From positions 48,122 to 112,121 of the forward strand of contig JAIBBF010000004.1 of the NCBI GenBank assembly GCA_019694795.1: DNA of 64,000 bases. The letters are read 5' to 3'. The stretch comes from Flavobacteriales bacterium. Its GTDB lineage: Bacteria; Bacteroidota; Bacteroidia; Flavobacteriales_D; UBA2798. Shown here one piece after another: positions 43,795-53,100 of the stretch. The notes beneath the pieces are model-generated. The model saw nothing but the letters and a program-made list of their open reading frames with translations. It was not told the origin of the DNA and made no database searches. Both the position numbers and the translations under genes were made by a program. Within the stretch, counting starts at the first letter, position 1; every line of letters starts with the position of its first letter.

Positions 43795-46713
43795 TTAATG
43801 CTGATGCGGTGGTGGTCCGCCGTATTGACCCGGATATTGTCCCTGCGGTTTTTGATCGGTGGCCGATTGCTTTTTGAAATTGCGGAACGTATATGTGATC
43901 TGCAATTGAAAATAGCGGTTCATCACATTATTGCGGGTGTCTTCAATATACGTTTCGGTAACCGTACGATTAATGCTGTTGTTTTGATTCAGTAAATCGT
44001 ATGCGATAATCCGAACATCGAGCAGACGATCCTTCAAAAATTTATATCCGAAGCCTGCATTCCACAAAACAAAATCGCGATTGTATTCTTTTTCCAATCC
44101 CCGATACATACTGTGTGTTACATCGGTTGCAAAAACAAATCCTTTACCAAACAACCAGTTTATTTTTCCGGTGGTGTTCTGGATATAATAATTGTTGTCG
44201 GAATTGGTTTGTAAAGTATTATTTACCACTGCGTAATTTCCGTTAAAGCCAAATGAGAAATCGATTTTTTCGGAGAAGTTGGAAGCGAGTGTAAATCCTG
44301 CTGTATAGGTGTAACTCGAAGCAAGATTTTTTTGGTCGTTTACCATACCGGGAGTCCGGAGGTAATTGATTCCTAAATTCAGATTTGCATTACTTTTTAA
44401 AGGCGCCATCGGGAATCCCCAGCTAAAGTAGGTGCGTAATTGCTGATTGCCGCTGAGATTGACATAGCGATTGTATTGAGCGCCTTTTTTTAATAATACA
44501 TTTCCGTTAAGTAAGGTGTCGCTTTCTGCAATGAAGGCTGAATTACCAATGTAATTTTGCGTTAAACTTCCGAACATCATCCAGAAAATACTGGTGCCTT
44601 CTTCCACGTTCGATTTCATCCAGCGTCCGAATAAACGATGCGTGTAGGATTGAACTAAATCCGGATTTCCGCCTTTAAGTAAAAGGGTGTTGGTGTTGTC
44701 GATTACATTTTGCAACTGACTCGCCGTTGGTGCGTCGGTAGAAGTCCGGTAATTGAGCCGGATATTGCTTTGCTTGTTAAAGGCATAATACATCGACACC
44801 GTAGGCAAAACTGAGAGAAAATCTTTGTCCACATTAAACGCCACCGGATAGGTTTGATCGGAAGTAAGTGTAGCGTATTGTCCGTTTAACGTTACCTGGT
44901 AATTAAAATTATCGCCTTTGTTATACCGATAGGTTATGCCACCTTTTTGTGCAAAATACTGTGTTGCAAATTTGCTGGTTAAAGCAGTATCCAGAATGGT
45001 ATGATCCGATACGGTTGAATCGTAACTCAAGGTTGTTTTTTCTGCCGTACTCCATGTGAAATTCGGATTGTAGGTGAATTGAAGTTGACCGAACTTACCT
45101 GCCGGTTCGGTATAGGTAATGTTTACTCCTTCATTGTGTGATGTGCTATTCTGGTCGTTTACCTGATCAAGTACAATTAAACTATCGGTAGAAAAATAAT
45201 AGCGGTTGGTAGAATTCAGGTAACCATTTCCACTTTTGTTATTGATGTCGGTGGTCCACTCTGCCGAAATGGTTCTGCCTTTTTTCTTTAGTCGCTTACG
45301 ATAAGTAATGTTATTGTTAAAGGTGTAACCCTCCATGCTGGTTCCATTCAGATTTTGCATAAAGGATTCAACAATATTTTCTGCACGGTAATTATTTCCG
45401 AGTACGCTCGCATCATTGGATGTTTGCTGAAAACTTCCCTTTGGATTCCACGATAATACGGAAGTGCTATCCAGGGGTAAATCCAGACGTAGATTCACTC
45501 GGTGATTCCAGGTGAGATTGGTGGTGGAACTGTTTTCTAAATAATTCAGAAGAGAATCGGAAGAATAAATAAAGTTCCTGTTGAGTTCTGTGAGTTGTAA
45601 ACGATCGGTGTAATTCCCGAAATAACTTCCCGTGAATTTTCCTTTTTTAAAAATATTATTGGTAAAGTTTATTCCTAATGAATGAGTGGTAGCCACACCG
45701 TTTTGGTTTCCGGACAAAAAATTACTGCTCTGTCCGTAACCGCCGTAACCGCCACCGGGACCACCTCGTCCTCCTCCGGGTCCACCTCTTCCTCCGCCGC
45801 CACCTGAAGAACTGCTGTTAATGCCTAATAAATCTTCAGTAGAAAAATTTTGTTGGTTGATGTTGTTACTCATTCCAACAAATGAAAGTTTTCGGTTGCC
45901 TTTAAAATAATTTAAACTGAAGCCTGCATTGTAAAGCAGATCTTCCATTTCTTCATTGCTCCCTGCAGCAGCATAATACTTTCCGAAACTTCCATCGCCA
46001 ATGGCTTGATTAGTGATGATGTTTATGGTACGTGTTCCTGATCCGTCGTTAAATCCGGTAAAGGCGGCCTGGTCGCTTTGCTGATCGAAAACCTGGACTT
46101 TGTCGACCATATTCGCAGGAAGATTTTTCAGTGCTGCATTCGGGTCATCGCCGAAATAGGGACGACCATTCACCAATACGCGTTTCACATCTTCGCCATT
46201 CACTTTCATGGTGCCGTTCTCTTGGGTAACACCGGGCATTTTTTTCACCAGGTCTTCTGCAGTGGCATCCGGATTCACTTTATAGGCAGCGGCATTAAAT
46301 TGTGTGGTGTCGCCTTTAATTTCTACCCGTACAATGCGTTCTTCAACGGTAACATCACTTAATTCGGTTGAAGCAACATCAAGTGCAAGGGTACCCACAT
46401 TTACATCCGAAAAGGTAAATACAGAGTCCTTCACCAGGGTGGCATAGCCAATAAATGAAGCTTTAAGTATATAGCGACCTCGGCGGACATTTTCAATGGT
46501 GAATTTTCCGTTTCCGTCGGTAATGGTTCCTTTGCGAATAGAACTGTCGCGTGCGTGAACCAATAAAATATTAGCACCCGGTAAAGGTGTTCCGCTGATT
46601 TTGTCAATTACCGTTCCGCTTACCGAATAAGTTTCCTGTGCCATCACCGGGGTGATGAAAGAAAACAAGAGCATCATGAAAAAAAAGCGGCTGAAAGATG
46701 AATTGGACTGCAT
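43795..46713 (-). CDS. TonB-dependent-receptor-like outer-membrane protein with CarboxypepD_reg domain
   Basis: This 972-residue protein has a signal peptide (about 1-26), a carboxypeptidase-regulatory-like domain (about 28-115, VSGTVIDKISGTPLPGANILL), a plug-like domain (about 130-230, with VLVNGRPYFGDDPNAALKNLP), and a long beta-barrel ending in a strand before a disordered PGQYGGPPPHQH tail. It is of the outer_membrane_beta-barrel_3 class and not a SusC. The tail after the last barrel strand (ITYTFRNFKK) is unusual. A Gly/Arg/Pro-rich insert (GGGGGRGGPGGG type, about residues 305-330) lies in an early extracellular loop. The substrate is unknown, and no SusD partner is present. Confidence 0.9.
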   Translation of the reverse strand: MQSNSSFSRFFFMMLLFSFITPVMAQETYSVSGTVIDKISGTPLPGANILLVHARDSSIRKGTITDGNGKFTIENVRRGRYILKASFIGYATLVKDSVFTFSDVNVGTLALDVASTELSDVTVEERIVRVEIKGDTTQFNAAAYKVNPDATAEDLVKKMPGVTQENGTMKVNGEDVKRVLVNGRPYFGDDPNAALKNLPANMVDKVQVFDQQSDQAAFTGFNDGSGTRTINIITNQAIGDGSFGKYYAAAGSNEEMEDLLYNAGFSLNYFKGNRKLSFVGMSNNINQQNFSTEDLLGINSSSSGGGGGRGGPGGGRGGPGGGYGGYGQSSNFLSGNQNGVATTHSLGINFTNNIFKKGKFTGSYFGNYTDRLQLTELNRNFIYSSDSLLNYLENSSTTNLTWNHRVNLRLDLPLDSTSVLSWNPKGSFQQTSNDASVLGNNYRAENIVESFMQNLNGTSMEGYTFNNNITYRKRLKKKGRTISAEWTTDINNKSGNGYLNSTNRYYFSTDSLIVLDQVNDQNSTSHNEGVNITYTEPAGKFGQLQFTYNPNFTWSTAEKTTLSYDSTVSDHTILDTALTSKFATQYFAQKGGITYRYNKGDNFNYQVTLNGQYATLTSDQTYPVAFNVDKDFLSVLPTVSMYYAFNKQSNIRLNYRTSTDAPTASQLQNVIDNTNTLLLKGGNPDLVQSYTHRLFGRWMKSNVEEGTSIFWMMFGSLTQNYIGNSAFIAESDTLLNGNVLLKKGAQYNRYVNLSGNQQLRTYFSWGFPMAPLKSNANLNLGINYLRTPGMVNDQKNLASSYTYTAGFTLASNFSEKIDFSFGFNGNYAVVNNTLQTNSDNNYYIQNTTGKINWLFGKGFVFATDVTHSMYRGLEKEYNRDFVLWNAGFGYKFLKDRLLDVRIIAYDLLNQNNSINRTVTETYIEDTRNNVMNRYFQLQITYTFRNFKKQSATDQKPQGQYPGQYGGPPPHQH
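45725..45805 (-). repeat. Low-complexity Gly/Pro/Arg codon repeat inside the TonB-type receptor gene
   Basis: This stretch encodes GGRGGPGGGRGGPGGGYGGYG-like sequence and is made of degenerate GGA/GGT/CGT/CCC units on the minus strand. It is prone to length change by slippage. Confidence 0.7.
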
Positions 46714-46860
46714 GTTGATTTAGACGGCTAAATGGTCCTTTGGTTTAATGGGAAGGACTTTCAAGTGATAAAACTACCGATTTTCTGCCTACATGGTATT
46801 ATTTTGGGATGAACGGTTGGGAATATCGACAAGAAATGGTTTTTCTGCGTTCAATAAGTG

Positions 46861-46868
46861 TATTTTTG
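46861..46868 (+). promoter_or_regulatory. -7 promoter box (TATTTTTG) of rsmA
   Basis: This exact TAnnTTTG match has its G five bases before the A of ATG 46873, predicting a leaderless mRNA. Confidence 0.6.
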
Positions 46869-46872
46869 AGCA

Positions 46873-47637
46873 ATGGTTCGACCGAAAAAACATCTGGGGC
46901 AGCATTTTCTGCACGATAAAAACATTGCGGCTAAGATTGCCGATTCCTTAACCCTCTATGGGAATTATAAAAAAGTACTGGAGGTGGGTCCCGGTACCGG
47001 AGCACTTACCCAGTTTTTATTGCAGAAAAAGGAATTTGAAACATCGGTGATTGAGGTAGACATTGAATCAGTAGAATACCTCAAGGAACATTATCCCCAA
47101 TTAAAGGACCGGATTCATTTTCGCGATTTTTTGCGTTTGGATTTGAATGAATTGTTTTCGGAACCGGTGGCCATTGCCGGAAATTTCCCTTATAATATTT
47201 CATCGCAGATAGTGTTTAAAATTATTGAGCATAAAAATCTTGTCCCCGAAATGGTTGGCATGTTTCAGAAGGAAATGGCAGAACGGATTGCGGAAAAACC
47301 GGGGACAAAAACCTATGGGATCATTTCTGTTCTTACCCAGGCTTTTTATCGCGTTGAATATTTATTTACGGTGCACGAAAATGTTTTTACACCACCACCT
47401 AAAGTAAAATCGGCTGTAATTCGTTTACAACGGAATGATACCCAACAATTGGGATGCGATGAAAAGTTGTTTGTCCGCGTAGTAAAGACTGCATTTAACC
47501 AGCGACGAAAAACCATTCGGAATTCGGTGAAGCAGCTTAATCCCGATAAAAAGGAACACCCCTATCTGGATTTACGTCCCGAACGCTTAAGCGTAGAACA
47601 ATTTGTGGAATTGACCAATTTTTTAGATCCGAAATAG
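46873..47637 (+). CDS. rsmA: 16S rRNA adenine dimethyltransferase RsmA (KsgA)
   Basis: This 254-residue protein methylates two adenines in helix 45 of 16S rRNA. The opening [20 protein letters not shown], the SAM-binding [15 protein letters not shown] and the catalytic NFPYNISSQ are all present, as is the C-terminal [11 protein letters not shown]. Length is slightly short but normal for Bacteroidota. It has its own promoter. Confidence 0.97.
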   Translation: MVRPKKHLGQHFLHDKNIAAKIADSLTLYGNYKKVLEVGPGTGALTQFLLQKKEFETSVIEVDIESVEYLKEHYPQLKDRIHFRDFLRLDLNELFSEPVAIAGNFPYNISSQIVFKIIEHKNLVPEMVGMFQKEMAERIAEKPGTKTYGIISVLTQAFYRVEYLFTVHENVFTPPPKVKSAVIRLQRNDTQQLGCDEKLFVRVVKTAFNQRRKTIRNSVKQLNPDKKEHPYLDLRPERLSVEQFVELTNFLDPK

Positions 47638-47723
47638 TTCCCCTTACTGAGAGCGATTTCCCAATTAGAAACTGATTTCATTCTAATTTAACAAGCCTGC
47701 TCCGATTTTACGATTGCAAGTCC

Positions 47724-47731
47724 TATCTTTG
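47724..47731 (+). promoter_or_regulatory. -7 promoter box (TATCTTTG) of mgtE
   Basis: This exact TAnnTTTG match has its G five bases before the A of the mgtE ATG at 47736, predicting a leaderless mRNA. Confidence 0.6.
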
Positions 47732-47735
47732 TGCT

Positions 47736-49085
47736 ATGCAATCTCCCATCACCCGTGAGTTAATAGAGCAATTAGGTGAGGCCATTTCTAATGGAAATGA
47801 TGGCTTTATTTTATCGCGGTTAAAGGACCTCGATGGGGTGGATATTGCCGAAATCATCAATGAGCTGGAAACCGACGACGGGAAATATGTTTTTCGTCTG
47901 CTCGAAAACGAACAAGCTGCCGATACTCTGGTGGAGCTGGATGATGATGTTCGTGAAGATTTATTAGAGTCGCTTACCACCAAAGAAATTGCCGCGCATA
48001 TCGAGGAAATGGATTCGGATGATGCGGCGGATGTGGTGGGTGAATTACCAGAGGAGAAACAGCGTGAAGTAATTTCTCAAATAGAAGATAAGGAGCAGGT
48101 AAGCGATATTGAAGCGCTGCTTCATTATGAAGAGGGAACAGCAGGTGCACTGATGGCGCGTGAGTTTGTAAAAGCAAACATCAACTGGCCGGTAGATCGT
48201 TGTATAGTTGCACTGCGAAAACAAGCACAGGAAGTAGAACATGTGTACACCATTTATGTGGTGGACGATTCCGATAAGTTACTCGGATTACTTTCTTTAA
48301 AATCATTATTGGTAGCGAGTCCAAAACAAACCATTGGCGAGTTATATACACCCAATGCCCGATACGCTAAAGCGATTCAGTCCACCGAAGAAGCCGCTCG
48401 CCTGATGGAAAAATACGATTTGGTGGTTCTGCCGGTGGTGGATGACAATAATGTATTGTTAGGGAGAATTACCATCGATGATGTGGTGGATGTGATTAAA
48501 GAAGAAGCTGAACGCGATTATCAGTTAGCTTCCGGTTTATCTGAAAAAGTTGAATCGTCCGATACCGTGTGGGTAATTTCCCGTGCGCGTTTGCCCTGGT
48601 TAATCATAGCCATGATGGGTGGAATTTTAGGTTCGATGGTCATTGGTAATTACGAAGGAGAAATTCAGATTCATCCGGAAATGGCCTTGTTTATTCCACT
48701 CATTGCTGCCATGGGAGGAAACGTTGGAATTCAATCCTCAGCTATCGTTGTGCAGGGTTTAGCCAATGGCGAAGTTGAAATGCAGGGAATGGCGGGACGA
48801 TTACTTAAGGAATTAGTTGTTGGTTTAATCAACGGATTAATTTGCGCTTCGGTTATTCTTGGATATAATATTTTAATGCAGGATTCCCTGAATCTTGCAC
48901 TTACGGTTAGTATTGCTTTGTTAACCGTTATTTGTTTTGCCGCTGTATTCGGAACTTTTGTTCCGCTGGCCTTAAATAAATATAAAGTAGATCCTGCATT
49001 GGCAACGGGTCCCTTTATTACAACCACCAACGATATCCTTGGTGTGTTTATTTACTTTTTAATGGGACATCTATTGTATTTCTGA
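47736..49085 (+). CDS. mgtE: Magnesium transporter MgtE
   Basis: This 449-residue protein has the full MgtE layout: an N-terminal superhelical domain (about 1-130, with DDAADVVGELPEEKQREV), two CBS domains (about 135-255, VVLPVVDDNNVLLGRITIDDVVDV), a plug helix, and five membrane helices with PLIAAMGGNVGIQSSA and the terminal TGPFITTTNDILGVFIYF. The channel opens when cytoplasmic Mg2+ is low. It is followed two bases later by a dehydrogenase gene. Confidence 0.96.
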   Translation: MQSPITRELIEQLGEAISNGNDGFILSRLKDLDGVDIAEIINELETDDGKYVFRLLENEQAADTLVELDDDVREDLLESLTTKEIAAHIEEMDSDDAADVVGELPEEKQREVISQIEDKEQVSDIEALLHYEEGTAGALMAREFVKANINWPVDRCIVALRKQAQEVEHVYTIYVVDDSDKLLGLLSLKSLLVASPKQTIGELYTPNARYAKAIQSTEEAARLMEKYDLVVLPVVDDNNVLLGRITIDDVVDVIKEEAERDYQLASGLSEKVESSDTVWVISRARLPWLIIAMMGGILGSMVIGNYEGEIQIHPEMALFIPLIAAMGGNVGIQSSAIVVQGLANGEVEMQGMAGRLLKELVVGLINGLICASVILGYNILMQDSLNLALTVSIALLTVICFAAVFGTFVPLALNKYKVDPALATGPFITTTNDILGVFIYFLMGHLLYF

Positions 49086-49087
49086 TT

Positions 49088-50029
49088 ATGAAAGTTTGCT
49101 TCATCGATACGGTTCATCCTGTTTTAAAAGAGCGTCTCGAAGCGAAGGGAGTGAAATGTGTGATGCATACGAGTACGAGTCAACCCGAACTGGAGCAGTT
49201 AATCGGAAGTTACGACGGGATTGTGATTCGTAGCAGAATAAAAATGGATCGTCAGTTTTTAAGCAAGGCCGTTCAATTAAAATTTATTGCGCGTTCCGGT
49301 GCAGGGATGGAGAATATTGATTTGGATTATTGCAAGCAGCGCGGTATCGTTTGTTTTAATTCTCCCGAAGGAAACAGAGATGGAGTAGGAGAACAAGCCA
49401 TTGCTATGCTTCTAAGTTTGTTTAACCACCTTTTGCGTGCCGATCAGCAGGTTCGGCAAGGAATTTGGGATCGTGAGGGTAACAGAGGTTATGAGTTGTC
49501 AGGAAAAACGGTGGGGATTATCGGATTCGGAAATATGGGAAGCGCTTTTGCGAAAAAACTAACCGGATTCGATTGCCGCATTTTAGTACACGATAAATAT
49601 AAAAGCGGATTTGCAACTTCCACCATCGAAGAAGTTTCGCTGGATCAACTAAAGGAAGAAAGCGATATTATCAGTCTGCATTTACCTTTAACCGAAGAAA
49701 CACATTATTATGTGAACGATACCTTTATCCGTTCATGTAAAAAATCATTTTATCTGATTAACACTGCACGTGGAAAAAATGTAAATACGGCAGCGCTGGT
49801 GGAGGGATTAAAATCCGGAAAAATACGGGGAGCGGCCTTAGATGTTTTGGAGTACGAACATTCATCGTTCGAGAAAATTGATGCTTCAGAATTTCCGGAA
49901 CCGTTTAAATTTCTGATACAATCCGATAAAGTTGTGTTAACACCACACATTGCGGGGTGGACATTTGAATCCTACGTTAAATTATCATCATTCCTGGCCG
50001 ATAAAATCATAAGTTATTTCGGACTATAA
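49088..50029 (+). CDS. D-2-hydroxyacid dehydrogenase family protein
   Basis: This 313-residue protein is an NAD-dependent D-2-hydroxyacid dehydrogenase. The NAD motif is in VGIIGFGNMGSAFA, and the catalytic set Arg (INTARGKNVN), Glu (LDVLEYE) and His (LTPHIAGWT) is present. It has no ACT domain. It may act as 3-phosphoglycerate dehydrogenase in serine synthesis, but glyoxylate/hydroxypyruvate reductase is also possible, so I give no symbol. It is cotranscribed with mgtE. Confidence 0.9.
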   Translation: MKVCFIDTVHPVLKERLEAKGVKCVMHTSTSQPELEQLIGSYDGIVIRSRIKMDRQFLSKAVQLKFIARSGAGMENIDLDYCKQRGIVCFNSPEGNRDGVGEQAIAMLLSLFNHLLRADQQVRQGIWDREGNRGYELSGKTVGIIGFGNMGSAFAKKLTGFDCRILVHDKYKSGFATSTIEEVSLDQLKEESDIISLHLPLTEETHYYVNDTFIRSCKKSFYLINTARGKNVNTAALVEGLKSGKIRGAALDVLEYEHSSFEKIDASEFPEPFKFLIQSDKVVLTPHIAGWTFESYVKLSSFLADKIISYFGL

Positions 50030-50181
50030 TGAAATTCCGGTAAAATATCCGGTGTCTTTTACTTCCAATTTCTAAACGCTGAATTCGTTTTGAGTTTTAC
50101 TTTTTAAACTAGAAGTAAAACAAATTCACCATCCAGTTAAGAGTATCGTTCCAATTTTGCGTCAACCAAATAATACGTGAA

Positions 50182-53100
50182 ATGAAACGAACTTTTAAAA
50201 AATTGAAACAACGCTTAGGCTTTGTGTGCGGACTCCTCTACGGTGTTCCGGTAGTGGCACAGGGTCCCGGTCTTGTTATTTCAGAATTTCTTGCCAATCC
50301 TGCAGGAACCGATTCTCCATTTGAATATGTAGAATTAGTTGCAACACGAAACATCGATTTTAGTGTTACACCTTACTCTGTTATTGTATGTAATAATGGA
50401 ACAGCAAATGCCAATGGATGGATTGCAGGTGCAGGAATTTCCTATGCCTTTCAAATCAACTCCGGTACGGTTACATCAGGAAGTATAGTTTATGTAGGAG
50501 GTGATCAGATGGCGATTACCGGTACAAAATTGAGAGTGATTAATACTGCCACCACAGCTGGTGATGGTCTGGGCAATGCGAATGCTTCGGGTGTTATTGG
50601 TAATGGTGGTGCAAATGCGGATGGAATTGCGGTATTCAATTTACCGGTGAGTTCCATCACCTCTTCTACTGTTCCTGTAGATGCTGTTTTTTTTGGAACA
50701 GGCGGAGGAACTGCCGTGGTGAATGGTGGATTGGATGGTTATCAACTTCCGGTAAATGATTTATATGCCGGAGGAAAACTGCAAAGCACCAGCTTTTTTG
50801 CACCTGATCCTGCATCGGGTGTTGCTGTTTTTGCAAATGGAACATACGATTTATCGACCGGAAATTTTAGCACGATTCGTTCATGGTCAACCGGCGCCAT
50901 ATCCGATGGTACAACAGGTATTACATTAAGCGCATCATTAACTCCTGCCACCGTATCGTTTACCGTAACTAATCAAACTGTAAATGAAAATGCAGCTACT
51001 GCTACAATAAATGTTGCGGTAAGCAATTCAAATGCGAGTCCTTCGTACATCGATTTTACAGTTAAAACACTTTCCAGTGCGAGTCGTCCTGCCGATTATT
51101 CCATTTCAAATTTTACATTGACCATCCCTGCAAATACTTCAGGAAATGTTCCCTTTACCATAGCTATTACCGACGATGCCCTTGTTGAATCGGATGAATT
51201 TGTTGTGGTGCAAATGAACGGTTTTCAAAATGCAGTTGCAGGTTCAAATAATTTACACGCTTTATATATCCGCGATAACGATAATGCAGCGCCTGTTGCA
51301 AATAATGAATTGGTATTAACCTTGCTTCATTCATTTTCAAATGGAGTTGCAGGAACAAATTCTGCAGAAATTGTTTATCACGATCCAGGCACTCAACGTT
51401 TATTTATTGCGAATTCGGTTGGTAAAAAACTGGACATCGTTAATTTTTCAAATCCTTCAGCTCCTGTTCTTATCAATTCGGTGGATATAACTCCCTATGG
51501 AAATATAAATAGTGTAGCAGTAAAAAATGGATTGGTTGCTGCTGCTGTAGAAGATATTAATCCGCAAGATTCCGGTTGGGTAGTGTTTTTTGATGCTGCA
51601 GGAACTTTTATCAAGAAAGTTCGCGTTGGAGCAATGCCCGATATGATTACGTTTAATCACGCAGGCACCATGGTGATTACTGCCAACGAAGGAGAACCAA
51701 ATGCTGCTTATACCGTTGATCCGAATGGATCCATTACCACGGTAGATTTAAGTGCGGGAATCGCAGCGGTAGATCAGTCGAGTGTTACGTTTATCAATTT
51801 TACGGCCTTTAACGGACAAGAAGCTTTATTGCGTTCGCAAGGGATTAGGATTTTTGGTCCGGGTGCCAGCGCATCGCAGGATTTGGAGCCGGAATATGTT
51901 GCGGTGTCCGAAGATGATCAGTCGGCATGGATCACTTTACAGGAAAATAATGCAGTAGTCAAAATCGATCTTGTTACAAAAACTATCACCGGCATTTTCC
52001 CTTTAGGTACAAAAGATCATTCACTGATCAATAACCGTATGGATATTTCGAATCAATCCGCTGCCGCTAATTTATCCAACTGGCCGATTAAAGGATTCTA
52101 TATGCCGGATGCGATTGCACAATTTTCGGTGGGAGGAACAAATTATTTCATCACCGCCAACGAAGGTGACTCCCGTGCTTATACCGGATATAGCGAAGAA
52201 GTTCGTATTTCATCTGCCAATCTTGATCCGACTGTTTTCCCTTATGCATCGGATTTAAAGAAAAATTATCTGGCTGGTCGCTTAAACATCACCACTGCTA
52301 ATGGTGATATTGATAATGATGGTGATTTAGATGAAATCTATTGCTACGGCGCTCGCTCTTTTAGTATTTGGAATGGAAATACCGGTGCAATGGTTTATGA
52401 TTCCGGTGACGATCTTGAACAAATTTCATTGAATCACCCATTGTATTCCGCATTCTTTAATGCATCGAACAGCGGTGCTGCTGTGGTGAAGGACAGAAGT
52501 GATGATAAAGGTCCGGAACCTGAAGGTGTAACTGTTGGATCGGTAAATGGACATCAATACCTTTTCCTTGGATTGGAACGTATCGGTGGTGTAATGGTGT
52601 TTAATATCGATAATCCAACATCACCGCAGTTTGTCACCTATATGAACAACCGTACAGGAAATGGAAGTGGTCCTGATTTAGGTGCTGAAGGAATTATTTT
52701 TATTCCCGCGTCGCAATCGCCCAATGGAAATGATTTAGTCATTCTCGCAAACGAAATATCTAGTACACTTTCCATTTATCAGGTACAAACCTGCGAGGCG
52801 ACTTTACCTATGACCATCAACGCTGCTTCTTCTACAAGTTTTTGCAGTGGAGAATCGGTTGATCTTACACTTGCCAACAGTGCGGGTCACACCATTCAAT
52901 GGTTACAAAACAATGTTGCTCTTTCAGGAGAAACTTCAGCAACCATTAACATTGATGCTGCCGGAGATTATGCCGTAAAAGTGACATCCAACACCTATGG
53001 TTGTACCGATACCAGCGCTGTACAAACGATAACAGTTTTTACATTACCAACAGTAGTGGCCAATGTAAGTGATGCATCTATTTGTATTGGAGATTCAGTA

